A stretch of DNA of 6,624 bases from Pseudomonadota bacterium (GTDB lineage Bacteria > Pseudomonadota > Gammaproteobacteria > Burkholderiales > Casimicrobiaceae): NCBI GenBank assembly GCA_022709775.1, contig JAKLIE010000106.1, forward strand, positions 1 through 6,624, written 5' to 3'. The position numbers and the translations under genes were made by a program. Below, one piece after another: positions 1-6,624 of the stretch (position 1 is the first letter of the stretch; every line of letters starts with the position of its first letter). The notes beneath the pieces were generated by a model. It ran no database searches, had not been told where the DNA came from, and saw only the letters and a program-made list of their open reading frames with translations.

Positions 1-1938
1 CAGCGTCGAGCTGCCCTGCCCGATGTCGGACGCTCCGGTGAGCACGGTGATGCCTCCGTCGAAGTCGAGCTTGAGGTTGATCACCGCGTGCGGCTCGCCG
101 GTCCAGTGCACGGGCTTCGCCGACCCTGACACGTAGTGCGAGCACGCCATCCCCAGCCCCCGCCCGCGCGGAAGCTTTCCCCTGCGATCGCTCCACCCGG
201 ATCGGCGCTCGACGATGTCGAGGCACTCGCCGAGACCGCACGAGTTCACCTGCAGGTCGTTGATCGTGCGGTGCGGAGCGTCGATCAGGTTCGCGCGTCG
301 CACGGCGAACGGATCGAGCCCGAGCTCACCGGCCATCGTGTCGAGCATCGTCTCGAACGCGTGGCGCACGTCGACCGAGCCGTGGCCGCGCATCGCGCCG
401 TTGGGCGGCGTGTTCGAGTAGACGCGGAAGCCGTGGTAGCGCGACGCCGGCACCCGGTAGATCGCGTGCAGGAGCGCGCCCGCGTAGAGGATCGTGACGA
501 GCCCGTAGCCCGCGTAGGCGCCGCCGCGCTGCACGACCTCCGCCTCGACCGCCGTGATAGCGCCCGCCTTCGTGAGGCCGATCTTCAGCCGCACGTCGGT
601 CTCCGGCCGCCCGCGATGCGTGAGGAACGTCTCCTCGCGCGAGAGCTCGAGCCGCACCGTTCCGCCCGCCGCGCGCGCGAGGAGCCCGGCGACGATCTCG
701 AAGTTGAGCGTCTCGGTGCGGTGGCCGAAGCCGCCGCCGACGAACGGCTTGACGACGCGGATCGCCGACTCGTCGAGCTGGAGGCAGCGTGCGAGCGCCA
801 GGTGCACGTAGTAGGGCACCTGAGTGACCGAGTGGAGCGTGAGCCGGCCGCGCTCGGCGTCCCAGTGGGCCACCGCCGCGTTCGGCTCCATCATCGCGTG
901 GTTGACCTCCGCGTAGTGGAACGCGTGCTCGCGCACGAGGTCCGCCTTCGCGAACCCGCCGTCCACGTCGCCGAAGGTCTGCTCGACCGCGCGCTCGAGG
1001 TTGCCCGGCTTGCTTTCGTGCAACGGCACGGCGCCCTCTGCGCGAGCCGACTTCGCGTCGAAATACGCGGGCAGCGGCTCGAGGTCGAGCTCGATCGCCG
1101 CGAGGGCCGCCTGCGCCGTCGCGGCGTCGTCGGCGGCGACGGCGGCCACCGGCTCGCCGCAATAGCGCACGCGATCGCGCGCGAGCGGGTACTCGTTCTG
1201 CGCGATCGGGATCACGCCGTAGGCGATCGCGCAGTCCTCGCCGGTGACGACCGCCCGCACGCCCGGCATCGCGCGCGCGCGCGACGTGTCGACGCCGCGG
1301 ATGCGCGCGTGCGCGACCGGGCTCCTCAGGATCGCGCCGACGAGCGCGCCGCGCGGCGCGAGGTCCGCCGTGTAGCGGGCGGCGCCGGTCACCTTCTCGA
1401 CGCCGTCGACGAGCGGCTGGCGCACGCCCACCGACTTCGCCGGAGGCGGGCGCTTCGCTTCCGGGTTCATCGCGCCCCCCCCGGCCGCGGCCTGCACCGC
1501 CTCGATGATCTTCACGTAGCCGGTGCAGCGGCACAGGTTGCCGCCGAGCGCCTCGCGGATCGTCGCCTCGTCCGGCGCGGGATTCTCGCGCAGCAGCGCC
1601 TCGGCCGCCATGATCATCCCCGGGGTGCAGAAGCCGCACTGCGTGCCGAGCTTCTCGTGGAACGCCGCCTGGAGCGCACTCATGCGGCCGCCGGACGCGA
1701 GCGCCTCGACGGTCTCGACGTGCGCGCCTTCGCAGCGCGCGGCGAGCGTCAGGCAGGCGAGCTGCGGCTTGCCGTCGACGATGACCGTGCAGGCGCCGCA
1801 CTCGCCGCCGTCGCAGCCGCGCTTGGTGCCGGTCAGGCCGAGCTGCTCGCGAAGCAGATCGAGGAGCAGCGTCGAGTCGCCGACCGCCTCCTCGCGGAGC
1901 CGGCCGTTGATCACGAGCGAGAGGACGCGCTTGGCCAT
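1..1938 (-). CDS. hcrC-hcrA: 4-hydroxybenzoyl-CoA reductase: [2Fe-2S] small subunit fused in frame to the molybdenum subunit (3' end cut by window edge)
   Basis: Reading back from ATG at 1938, the frame stays open to base 1: 646 residues, with the C-terminus missing. Residues 1-156 are a complete xanthine-dehydrogenase-family iron-sulfur subunit. The plant-type [2Fe-2S] cluster is C42, C47, C50, C62; the second is C101, C104, C136, C138 (QCGFC and CRCTGY). From M157 the sequence follows the HcrA-type Mo-binding subunit: [15 protein letters not shown] (171-185), QNEYPLARD (247-255), QVPYYVHL (373-380), GGGFG (401-405), AMRGHG (515-520), HWTGEPHA (611-618), DIGQG (638-642). These resemble Thauera aromatica HcrA as I remember it. 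The known enzyme is cytoplasmic and uses reduced ferredoxin to turn 4-hydroxybenzoyl-CoA into benzoyl-CoA. There is no FAD domain between the two halves, and no hcrB is in the window. The start lies 4 nt after paaK and has only a weak, distant AAGG as ribosome site. The active-site glutamate region lies beyond the edge. Aldehyde or other CoA-thioester hydroxylases are less likely alternatives. Family confidence is high; whether this is one protein or two is uncertain. Confidence 0.88.
   Translation of the reverse strand, partial: MAKRVLSLVINGRLREEAVGDSTLLLDLLREQLGLTGTKRGCDGGECGACTVIVDGKPQLACLTLAARCEGAHVETVEALASGGRMSALQAAFHEKLGTQCGFCTPGMIMAAEALLRENPAPDEATIREALGGNLCRCTGYVKIIEAVQAAAGGGAMNPEAKRPPPAKSVGVRQPLVDGVEKVTGAARYTADLAPRGALVGAILRSPVAHARIRGVDTSRARAMPGVRAVVTGEDCAIAYGVIPIAQNEYPLARDRVRYCGEPVAAVAADDAATAQAALAAIELDLEPLPAYFDAKSARAEGAVPLHESKPGNLERAVEQTFGDVDGGFAKADLVREHAFHYAEVNHAMMEPNAAVAHWDAERGRLTLHSVTQVPYYVHLALARCLQLDESAIRVVKPFVGGGFGHRTETLNFEIVAGLLARAAGGTVRLELSREETFLTHRGRPETDVRLKIGLTKAGAITAVEAEVVQRGGAYAGYGLVTILYAGALLHAIYRVPASRYHGFRVYSNTPPNGAMRGHGSVDVRHAFETMLDTMAGELGLDPFAVRRANLIDAPHRTINDLQVNSCGLGECLDIVERRSGWSDRRGKLPRGRGLGMACSHYVSGSAKPVHWTGEPHAVINLKLDFDGGITVLTGASDIGQGSSTL
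1468..1482 (-). other. G8 homopolymer and internal ATG at the HcrC/HcrA junction
   Basis: On the coding strand eight G (1482-1475) are followed by CGCG and then ATG (1470-1468). The run falls exactly where a free HcrC would end and a free HcrA would begin: the codons after the ATG ([10 protein letters not shown], then [10 protein letters not shown]) look like a normal HcrA N-terminus. With eight G the frame reads through as GGGAMNPE. With seven G it would read GCG CGA TGA, ending HcrC on a TGA that overlaps the HcrA ATG as ATGA. The G run could also act as a weak ribosome-binding sequence for the internal ATG. Whether this is a real fusion, slippage or an indel error cannot be decided from the sequence alone. 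Confidence 0.75.
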
Positions 1939-1942
1939 CGGA

Positions 1943-3295
1943 TCACGCCGCCTTCGGGCGCAGGTCGCGGACGCGCACGGCCTTGCCCTGCGAGCGCGGG
2001 ATCTCACCCGGCGCCTTGATCACGACGTCGGTCGTGATCCCGACGAGCGACTTGACGTGGTGGGCGACGCGGTGCGCGGTCTCCGGATACGAGGATGCGG
2101 GCACGCCGGGGGCGGACTCGACCTCGATGGTCACGTGGTCGAGGCTGCCGCGCCGCTCGACGACGAGCTGGTAGTGCGGCGCGATGCCGGGCAGGCCGAC
2201 CAGCACCGCCTCGATCTGCGACGGATAGACGTTGACGCCGCGGATGATCAGCATGTCGTCGTTGCGGCCGGTCACGCGCAGGATCCGCCGGTGGGTGCGT
2301 CCGCACGCGCACGGCTCGCTCGTCAGGCGGGTAATGTCGCGGGTGCGATAGCGGAGCATCGGCAGCGCCTCCTTCGTGAGCGTCGTGATCACGAGCTCGC
2401 CCACCTCCCCCTCGGGCAACGGTGCGCCGCTGTCCGGGTCGATCACCTCGAACAGGAAGTGATCCTCCCAGCCGTGCTGGCCGGCCTGCTCCTGGCACTC
2501 GCATGCCACGCCGGGCCCCATGATCTCGGACAGGCCGTAGATGTCGATCGCCTTGAGCCCCAGCCGCGCCTCGATCTCGCGCCGCATCCCCTCGCTCCAC
2601 GGCTCCGCGCCGAAGAGGCCGACCTGGAGTCTCCCCTGCCTGCGCAGGTCGACGCCCATCGACTCGGCGACCTCGGCGATCGCGAGCGCGTAGGACGGCG
2701 TCGCGCACAGCACGCGCGCGCCGAAGTCGACGATCAGCGCGATCTGGCGCTCGGTCGAGCCTCCCGACATCGGAACGACGACGCCGCCCAGCCTCTCCGC
2801 GCCGTAGTGCGCGCCGAGGCCGCCGGTGAAGAGGCCGTAGCCGTAGGCGTTGTGGATGACGTCGCCGGGCCGCGCGCCCGCGGCGGCGAGCGAGCGGGCC
2901 ATCAGGCCCGCCCACGTGTCGAGGTCGCGCGCCGTGTAGCCGACGACGGTCGCCTTGCCCGTCGTGCCCGACGACGCGTGCAGCCGTGCGAGCTCCCCGA
3001 CCGGCCGCGCGAACAGCCCGAACGGGTAGGTGTCGCGCAGGTCGGTCTTGACCGTGAACGGGAGCCGCGCGACGTCGTCGAGCGCGCGAATGTCGCCCGG
3101 TTCGACGCCCGCCTTCCGCATGCGCTCGCGGTGCAGCGGAACGTTGCTCCACGCGTTCGCGACCGTCACGCGCAGCCGCTCGAGCTGCAGCGCCATCAGG
3201 CGCTCGCGCGGCATCGTCTCGATCGCGGCGTCGCGATACCCGGCCACGCCGGCGCGCGCAACCCGGTCCGCTTCGGCGCTGGTCGTCGCTCCCAT
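1943..3295 (-). CDS. paaK: phenylacetate-CoA ligase (AMP-forming)
   Basis: A complete 450-residue protein, close to the usual 430-450 of this family. It activates phenylacetate (possibly 4-hydroxyphenylacetate) with ATP and CoA to the acyl-CoA thioester and AMP, in the cytoplasm. Visible landmarks of the adenylate-forming superfamily are the ATP/AMP-binding loop SSGTTGK at 108-114, the PaaK-typical stretch [13 protein letters not shown] at 149-161, [10 protein letters not shown] at 175-184, DIYGLSE at 251-257, YRTRD at 316-320 with the ribose-binding aspartate D320, CACGR at 329-333, [18 protein letters not shown] at 343-360, and SQGKAVR at 435-441 with the presumed catalytic lysine K438. The ATG at 3295 is chosen because AGGAGG sits 6 nt ahead of it. 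The gene begins 35 nt after padD and ends 4 nt before hcrC. It lies between an acyl-CoA oxidising complex and a hydroxybenzoyl-CoA reductase, which fits the anaerobic PadJ role better than the aerobic paa pathway, since no paaA-E epoxidase genes are nearby. Exact substrate is inferred. Confidence 0.95.
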   Translation of the reverse strand: MGATTSAEADRVARAGVAGYRDAAIETMPRERLMALQLERLRVTVANAWSNVPLHRERMRKAGVEPGDIRALDDVARLPFTVKTDLRDTYPFGLFARPVGELARLHASSGTTGKATVVGYTARDLDTWAGLMARSLAAAGARPGDVIHNAYGYGLFTGGLGAHYGAERLGGVVVPMSGGSTERQIALIVDFGARVLCATPSYALAIAEVAESMGVDLRRQGRLQVGLFGAEPWSEGMRREIEARLGLKAIDIYGLSEIMGPGVACECQEQAGQHGWEDHFLFEVIDPDSGAPLPEGEVGELVITTLTKEALPMLRYRTRDITRLTSEPCACGRTHRRILRVTGRNDDMLIIRGVNVYPSQIEAVLVGLPGIAPHYQLVVERRGSLDHVTIEVESAPGVPASSYPETAHRVAHHVKSLVGITTDVVIKAPGEIPRSQGKAVRVRDLRPKAA

Positions 3296-3301
3296 CGTCG
3301 T

Positions 3302-3307
3302 CCTCCT
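3302..3307 (-). promoter_or_regulatory. strong Shine-Dalgarno site for paaK
   Basis: AGGAGG on the minus strand lies 6 nt before the ATG at 3295. It is in the 35-nt gap (3296-3330), the widest in the operon and the only junction in which paaK cannot rely on stop-start overlap with the gene before it. No promoter or terminator-like hairpin is apparent in the gap. Confidence 0.8.
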
Positions 3308-3330
3308 AGTGCGGTTCCGTCGTCGCCGCG

Positions 3331-4188
3331 TCAGGTCGGCGTGCCGCGGACCGGCATGCGCGGGATCGCGAACCCCTGGTTGTAGGCGCCGCGCACGACC
3401 AGCGCCGTCTTGTACACCGCGCCGGCGGCGAGCGCGAGCGCGCCGGCCAGGGCAGCGAGTCCGAGCACCCATCCTTCCGACGCGGACACCGCCGCCACCG
3501 CGACGAGCACCAGCGGGGCGAACGTTCCGCCGAACGCGAGCACCGCGCCCGCGGGAGCGAGCGCCGCCGACGCGCGCGCGTGGCGCACGATCGTCCGTCG
3601 GTGAACGAGCCACGCGACGAGCCGCGCGACGAGCAGGAGGCCGAAAAGCGCGATGCCGGCGCGGGTGCCCTGCGCGTGCCACGGGGCGGCGAGCCACCAG
3701 AGCCCCGCGCCCTCGGCGAGCGAGGTGACCACGATGAGCGTCGGCGTCGCCGAGGAACGCCAGGCGGGGATCCCCTTCGACGCGCGCAGGATGCGCCCCT
3801 GGCAGTAGGCGAACGCGAGCGCGGCGAGCGCGGCGAGCGCCCCCGTCGACGGCGCCGCTGCCGATCCCGTCGCATGGAGCCATGCGGCGAGCGGCGCGAG
3901 CGCGCCGAGGACGACCGCGGCGATCCCCTCGCGGCTCATCCAGGACGTGCGCGGATTCAGGAATACGTTGAGCGCCCGCAGCGGCCGGCCGATTTCGAGC
4001 CACACGGCGAGAAGGCCGACGCCGACGAGCGCGAGTCCCGCCAGGAGCGCGATCGCGGCAGGGACGCCCCTCGCGCCCGAGACGACGGACACGACGACGA
4101 GACCGGCACCTGCGCCGCCCGCGACGAAGTTCGTCGCGGCCCGAAGGTCCCAGTGGCGCTGCACCCAGGGCGTCGGTCCGTAGGTCAC
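3331..4188 (-). CDS. padD: NrfD/DmsC-type membrane anchor subunit of a PadBCD-like phenylacetyl-CoA:acceptor oxidoreductase
   Basis: A complete protein of 285 residues starting at GTG 4188. It is an integral membrane protein with about eight hydrophobic segments, at roughly 20-37, 42-63, 87-105, 115-131, 148-168, 173-195, 208-233 and 238-260. The loop EIGRPLRALNVFLNPRTSW (65-83) followed by MSRE is the hallmark of the NrfD/DmsC/PsrC anchor family, which docks the iron-sulfur subunit to the membrane and exchanges electrons with quinones. The N-terminus (YGPTPWVQRHWD) and C-terminus (NQGFAIPRMPVRG) look like those I associate with PadD-type anchors, but this is recall only. The start overlaps the padC stop as GTGA, with GGAG 5 nt upstream, so translation is probably coupled. 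Length matches the usual 280-340 for the family. An anchor of a sulfur-compound or DMSO reductase is the main alternative; the paaK and hcr neighbours argue against it. Confidence 0.85.
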   Translation of the reverse strand: MTYGPTPWVQRHWDLRAATNFVAGGAGAGLVVVSVVSGARGVPAAIALLAGLALVGVGLLAVWLEIGRPLRALNVFLNPRTSWMSREGIAAVVLGALAPLAAWLHATGSAAAPSTGALAALAALAFAYCQGRILRASKGIPAWRSSATPTLIVVTSLAEGAGLWWLAAPWHAQGTRAGIALFGLLLVARLVAWLVHRRTIVRHARASAALAPAGAVLAFGGTFAPLVLVAVAAVSASEGWVLGLAALAGALALAAGAVYKTALVVRGAYNQGFAIPRMPVRGTPT

Positions 4189-4889
4189 GCCAGCTCCATC
4201 GCCTCTTCGACGAGGCGCTCGAGCGCCGGGATGCCGCCGGTCGGCAGCGCCTTGTCCCAAAGGTAGTGGAAGTTCGGGCCGGTGCCGAGCTCCTCGTGCA
4301 TCCGGAAGTGCTGGTTGCCCTCGAGCAGCTTCGACACGTTGCTGTCGGGATCGTCGAGGTCGCCGAAGGTGAGCGCCTGCGCGATGCACGCGTTCACGCA
4401 CGCTGGCGTCGCCTCGGGGTCCACGCCGGGCGTCTTGCCGGTCGCGAGCCCCGCGTCGATGCGGTCGACGCAGAACGTGCACTTGGTCGCGACGGCGAGG
4501 CGATCCGGGTCGTGGCGCTTCGTCTCGTGCGCGGCCGGCTTGCCGTAGGCGAACGTGGCGCGCTGGGTCTTGTACCGGGCCTGGTAGGGACACGCGACCG
4601 CGCAGTAGGCGCAGCCGATGCACAGGTCGTAGTCGATCGTGACGATGCCGTCGGCGCGCTTGCGCGTCGCCGTCGTCGGGCAGACGTGCATGCACGGCGG
4701 ATCGTCGCAATGCTGGCAGCCGACCGGCACGAACGCGCGCTTCACCTCCGGGTACTCGCCCACCTCGATGTCGAGCACGCGCCGCCACTGGACGCCCGGC
4801 GGCGTCGCGTTCGCGTGCTTGCACGCCGCGGTGCAGGTCTGGCAGCCGACGCAGCGGCGCAGGTCGGCGATCATCGTCCAGCGGGTCAT
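4185..4889 (-). CDS. padC: four-cluster [4Fe-4S] electron-transfer subunit of a PadBCD-like oxidoreductase
   Basis: A complete protein of 234 residues, starting at ATG 4889. It has sixteen cysteines in the four ferredoxin-like groups typical of DmsB/NrfC/PhsB-type subunits: C13, C16, C19, C23; C58, C61, C66, C70; C90, C93, C96, C100; and C137, C140, C164, C168. All ligands for four [4Fe-4S] clusters are therefore present, with no cluster lost. In this family the subunit wires the molybdenum centre of the catalytic subunit to the membrane anchor. No signal peptide or membrane segment is visible, so it should sit in the cytoplasm unless carried across with a Tat-exported partner. About 26 kDa is expected, similar to the reported iron-sulfur subunit of phenylacetyl-CoA:acceptor oxidoreductase. 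The start overlaps the padB stop as ATGA and has AAGGAG 5 nt before it. The family is certain; the Pad assignment comes from the neighbours. Confidence 0.92.
   Translation of the reverse strand: MTRWTMIADLRRCVGCQTCTAACKHANATPPGVQWRRVLDIEVGEYPEVKRAFVPVGCQHCDDPPCMHVCPTTATRKRADGIVTIDYDLCIGCAYCAVACPYQARYKTQRATFAYGKPAAHETKRHDPDRLAVATKCTFCVDRIDAGLATGKTPGVDPEATPACVNACIAQALTFGDLDDPDSNVSKLLEGNQHFRMHEELGTGPNFHYLWDKALPTGGIPALERLVEEAMELA
4194..4197 (-). promoter_or_regulatory. ribosome-binding site for padD, supporting the GTG start
   Basis: GGAG on the minus strand lies 5 nt before GTG 4188 and inside the end of padC. Together with the GTGA stop-start overlap it decides the start in favour of GTG; there is no in-frame ATG nearby. 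Confidence 0.6.
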
Positions 4890-6624
4890 CGCCGCTCCTT
4901 GCGCGGCCCGCCGACGCGTCTCAGCGAAACGCGCACGACGTCGGCGCCCGAACCTGTCGCGTCCGTCAGCCCCAGCGACATCGTCGCCAGCGTGTTGAGG
5001 CTCGCGAGGCCGAAGTCCTTGGCGTACGGCGTAGCCCAGTGGTCGAACTGGCCGATCGCGAGCAGCGTGTCGGGACGGATGCCCTCGCGGATCACCGCGC
5101 TTCCGCGCGTCGACCGGTGCGGCGTCGCGAGCTCGATCTCGTCGCCGTCGGCGATGCCCAGCCTGCGCGCCGTCGCGCCGTTGACGATCACGCCGCGGTG
5201 ACCGGCGATGTTCCGGGACACCTCCCGGATCATCTGCATCCCGACGTTGCCGCCCCACGCGTACTGCATGCTTCGCGCCGTGAGCATCCAGAACGGGAAG
5301 TCGGCCGGCTCGCCGCCCTGCTCGCGCAGCGCGTCGTCCCACAGGCCCGGGAAGTCCTTCCAGGCAGGCAGCGCACGGTATTCCTCGAGCTGCCTGTCCC
5401 ACCAGCGCATGTCGTGCTCGTGGAGCCGGGCGCCGAGCTCGGCGCCGACGCGCTTCAGCCGCTCCTGGTAGGGGAGCTCGAAGCGCAGCCCCTGCTCGAC
5501 GAGCGTGGGCAGCAGGTACCAGTCGAGCTGGGAGAAGGGGTTGGTCATGAGCCCCTGCGCCTTCCACCAGTCGAGGCCGTGCAGCTCCCGGCCGTCGGTC
5601 AGCTCGGCGCTCGCCGCCTTGCACACCGCGTCCCAGATCGCGTCGCGCGTGTGCGTGCGCGACGTGTCCAGTTCGACGCTCCAACCCGGCCCCTTGAGCG
5701 GCACGCACGCGACGCCGCGGTTGATCGCGGCCACGTACTCGCGCGTGAGCCCGCAGCGCTCGGCGAGCTCGCTCGCGACGTCGGTGAAGTCGCGCGCCTC
5801 GCCCTGCGAAGCCACGACCGGCTGCCGCAGGGCGAAGCCCTGGTGGTTCCAGAACTGTTCGACGAACTTGGTGCCGCCGATGCGGATCAGCTGCAGGCTC
5901 TCGAGGTCGACGGCGTCGGGCAGCAGCACGTCGGCGAAGTGGTTGGTCTCGTCGCGCGTGAACGCGAACGCGACGACGAACGGGAACCGCGCCATCTTCT
6001 GCTGCACGCTCGCCGTGTCCCAGAACGAGATCGCGGGATTGGTCCGGTAGACGAACCAGACGTCGGGCGGCGTCACCTGCGGCAGACCCTTGGGCGTCTC
6101 GTCGAGGAACATCCACGAGAAGTGCGTGGGCCCCAGCGCCTGGCTCCACGGCCCGTCGGCCGCGAGCGGGATCATCGTCTTGTACGCGTTGCGGATGTTG
6201 GGCTTCGGCGACCAGCGCTCCTTGTCGGTCGGGTTCAACGGGTAGGCCATGAACCCGTCGGGGCCGGCCTTGACGCTCTTCAGCCGGTCGTTCTGCGGGC
6301 GGTTGAGTCGTACCGTCGTGCCGATCGTCCCGCCGGGCACCTCGAGCGCGCCGACGAGCGCGGCCAGCATCGTGCGCGCCCAGCAGCACTCGTAGCCGCC
6401 CCAGCCGTTGTTCACGGTCTTGCCGAGCGACACGGCGACCGGGCGGTACGGCAGCGTCGCGCCGTCGATCTCGATGGTCTCGCCGACGCGCGCGTGGTCG
6501 AGGTATTCGTTCGCGATCCTGCGGATGCGCGCGGCCGGCACCTCGCACACGCGCTCTGCCCACTCGGGCGTGTAGGGTCTCAGGTGCTCGACCGTCAGCG
6601 TGAACGCCGTCGCGCCCGGCAGGC
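4886..6624 (-). CDS. padB: molybdopterin oxidoreductase catalytic subunit, probably phenylacetyl-CoA:acceptor oxidoreductase (5' end cut by window edge)
   Basis: The frame is open from the right edge (first full codon at 6622) to TGA at 4886-4888, giving 578 C-terminal residues. Family members run to about 800-900, so roughly the first 300, including the N-terminal [4Fe-4S] site and the molybdenum ligand, are outside. Fragment landmarks are PYTPEWAERVCEVPA (16-30), NNGWGGYE (71-78), VYRTNPA (191-197), DETNHFADVLLPDAVD (224-239) and a C-terminal molybdopterin-dinucleotide-binding domain from about 442 (FPFWMLTARSMQYAW to the end). This is the DMSO reductase superfamily with a bis-MGD cofactor. 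With PadC- and PadD-like partners and an aryl-CoA gene setting, the likely reaction is phenylacetyl-CoA + H2O + 2 quinone to phenylglyoxylate + CoA + 2 quinol. A tryptophan-rich middle section (about 318-430) could shape an aromatic pocket; that is inference. A valine codon at 6550 could be mistaken for the start, but homology continues upstream. Sulfur-compound reductases cannot be fully excluded. Confidence 0.85.
   Translation of the reverse strand, partial: LPGATAFTLTVEHLRPYTPEWAERVCEVPAARIRRIANEYLDHARVGETIEIDGATLPYRPVAVSLGKTVNNGWGGYECCWARTMLAALVGALEVPGGTIGTTVRLNRPQNDRLKSVKAGPDGFMAYPLNPTDKERWSPKPNIRNAYKTMIPLAADGPWSQALGPTHFSWMFLDETPKGLPQVTPPDVWFVYRTNPAISFWDTASVQQKMARFPFVVAFAFTRDETNHFADVLLPDAVDLESLQLIRIGGTKFVEQFWNHQGFALRQPVVASQGEARDFTDVASELAERCGLTREYVAAINRGVACVPLKGPGWSVELDTSRTHTRDAIWDAVCKAASAELTDGRELHGLDWWKAQGLMTNPFSQLDWYLLPTLVEQGLRFELPYQERLKRVGAELGARLHEHDMRWWDRQLEEYRALPAWKDFPGLWDDALREQGGEPADFPFWMLTARSMQYAWGGNVGMQMIREVSRNIAGHRGVIVNGATARRLGIADGDEIELATPHRSTRGSAVIREGIRPDTLLAIGQFDHWATPYAKDFGLASLNTLATMSLGLTDATGSGADVVRVSLRRVGGPRKERR
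4895..4900 (-). promoter_or_regulatory. Shine-Dalgarno site for padC
   Basis: AAGGAG on the minus strand lies 5 nt before ATG 4889, inside the 3' end of padB. It favours this ATG over the second methionine at residue 6. Confidence 0.75.

Noticed and set aside
326..1801. Minus-strand open frame of 491 residues inside hcrC-hcrA
   Set aside because: It is an out-of-frame shadow rich in Arg, Gly and Ala; the true frame carries all eight [2Fe-2S] cysteines and the HcrA motifs.
1949..1960. CGCC-TTCG-GGCG hairpin at the end of paaK as a terminator
   Set aside because: The stem is only 4 bp, sits within paaK coding sequence, has no T tract after it, and hcrC starts within a dozen bases. It is expected by chance at this GC content.
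136..2019. Plus-strand open frame of 627 residues opposite hcrC-hcrA
   Set aside because: It is composed almost wholly of Arg, Ala, Val, Asp and Glu with no domain, and lies opposite a frame with clear cofactor motifs. Very high GC removes stop codons from antisense frames.
1523..3385. Plus-strand open frame of 620 residues opposite paaK
   Set aside because: It spans gene boundaries on the other strand and has low-complexity Arg/His/Asp-rich composition. It is a GC artefact, as are the shorter plus-strand frames at 3030-3728, 3580-4266, 4266-5201 and 5505-6050.
3331..3600. Ribosomal frameshift or extra small gene around the padD end
   Set aside because: The padD frame is intact to TGA at 3331-3333 and competing frames there are Arg/Ser-rich shadows.
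4185..4889. Calling the three-subunit complex a DMSO, tetrathionate or polysulfide reductase
   Set aside because: The subunit plan is shared by these enzymes, so it was considered, but the operon partners act on aryl-CoA compounds and the anchor ends look PadD-like. It stays as an alternative and is not annotated.
4886..6550. Treating the valine codon at 6550 as the start of a short complete padB
   Set aside because: The frame remains open for 24 more codons to the window edge and contains the family-typical PYTPEWAE stretch, so the gene is cut by the edge, not short.

Overview
The window holds one tightly packed minus-strand operon in very GC-rich DNA (about 70% GC by eye, third codon positions almost all G or C). 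Five reading units fill it, with at most 35 nt between them. In transcription order, right to left, they are: the C-terminal part of a molybdopterin oxidoreductase (padB-like, cut by the right edge); a four-cluster [4Fe-4S] electron-transfer subunit (padC-like); an eight-helix NrfD/DmsC-type membrane anchor (padD-like); a phenylacetate-CoA ligase (paaK/padJ type); and a 4-hydroxybenzoyl-CoA reductase unit in which the small [2Fe-2S] subunit (HcrC-like) runs in frame into the molybdenum subunit (HcrA-like, cut by the left edge).

Read together, the genes look like part of an anaerobic route for (4-hydroxy)phenylacetate. The ligase would make the CoA thioester. The PadBCD-like membrane complex would oxidise the alpha carbon of (4-hydroxy)phenylacetyl-CoA to the phenylglyoxylate and pass electrons to quinone. 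A phenylglyoxylate oxidoreductase, not seen here, would make (4-hydroxy)benzoyl-CoA. The Hcr enzyme would then remove the para hydroxyl to give benzoyl-CoA, the central intermediate of anaerobic aromatic degradation. The steps are known from denitrifiers such as Thauera and Aromatoleum. The assignment here rests on recognised motifs and on gene company, not on a database search.

The host is probably a high-GC soil, sediment or groundwater bacterium. A betaproteobacterium is plausible because the best-known systems are there, but the window has no taxonomic marker, and other high-GC lineages are equally possible.

The most interesting spot is at 1468-1482. There the HcrC-like and HcrA-like parts are joined in one open frame across a run of eight G (minus strand), immediately before an ATG that matches the expected start of a free HcrA. 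Losing one G would create a stop that overlaps this ATG as ATGA, the same junction type used elsewhere in the operon. So this is either a real HcrC-HcrA fusion, a slippage site, or a one-base sequence error. No RNA genes, mobile elements, CRISPR arrays, promoters or terminators were seen, and no stretch over 300 bases lacks a gene.
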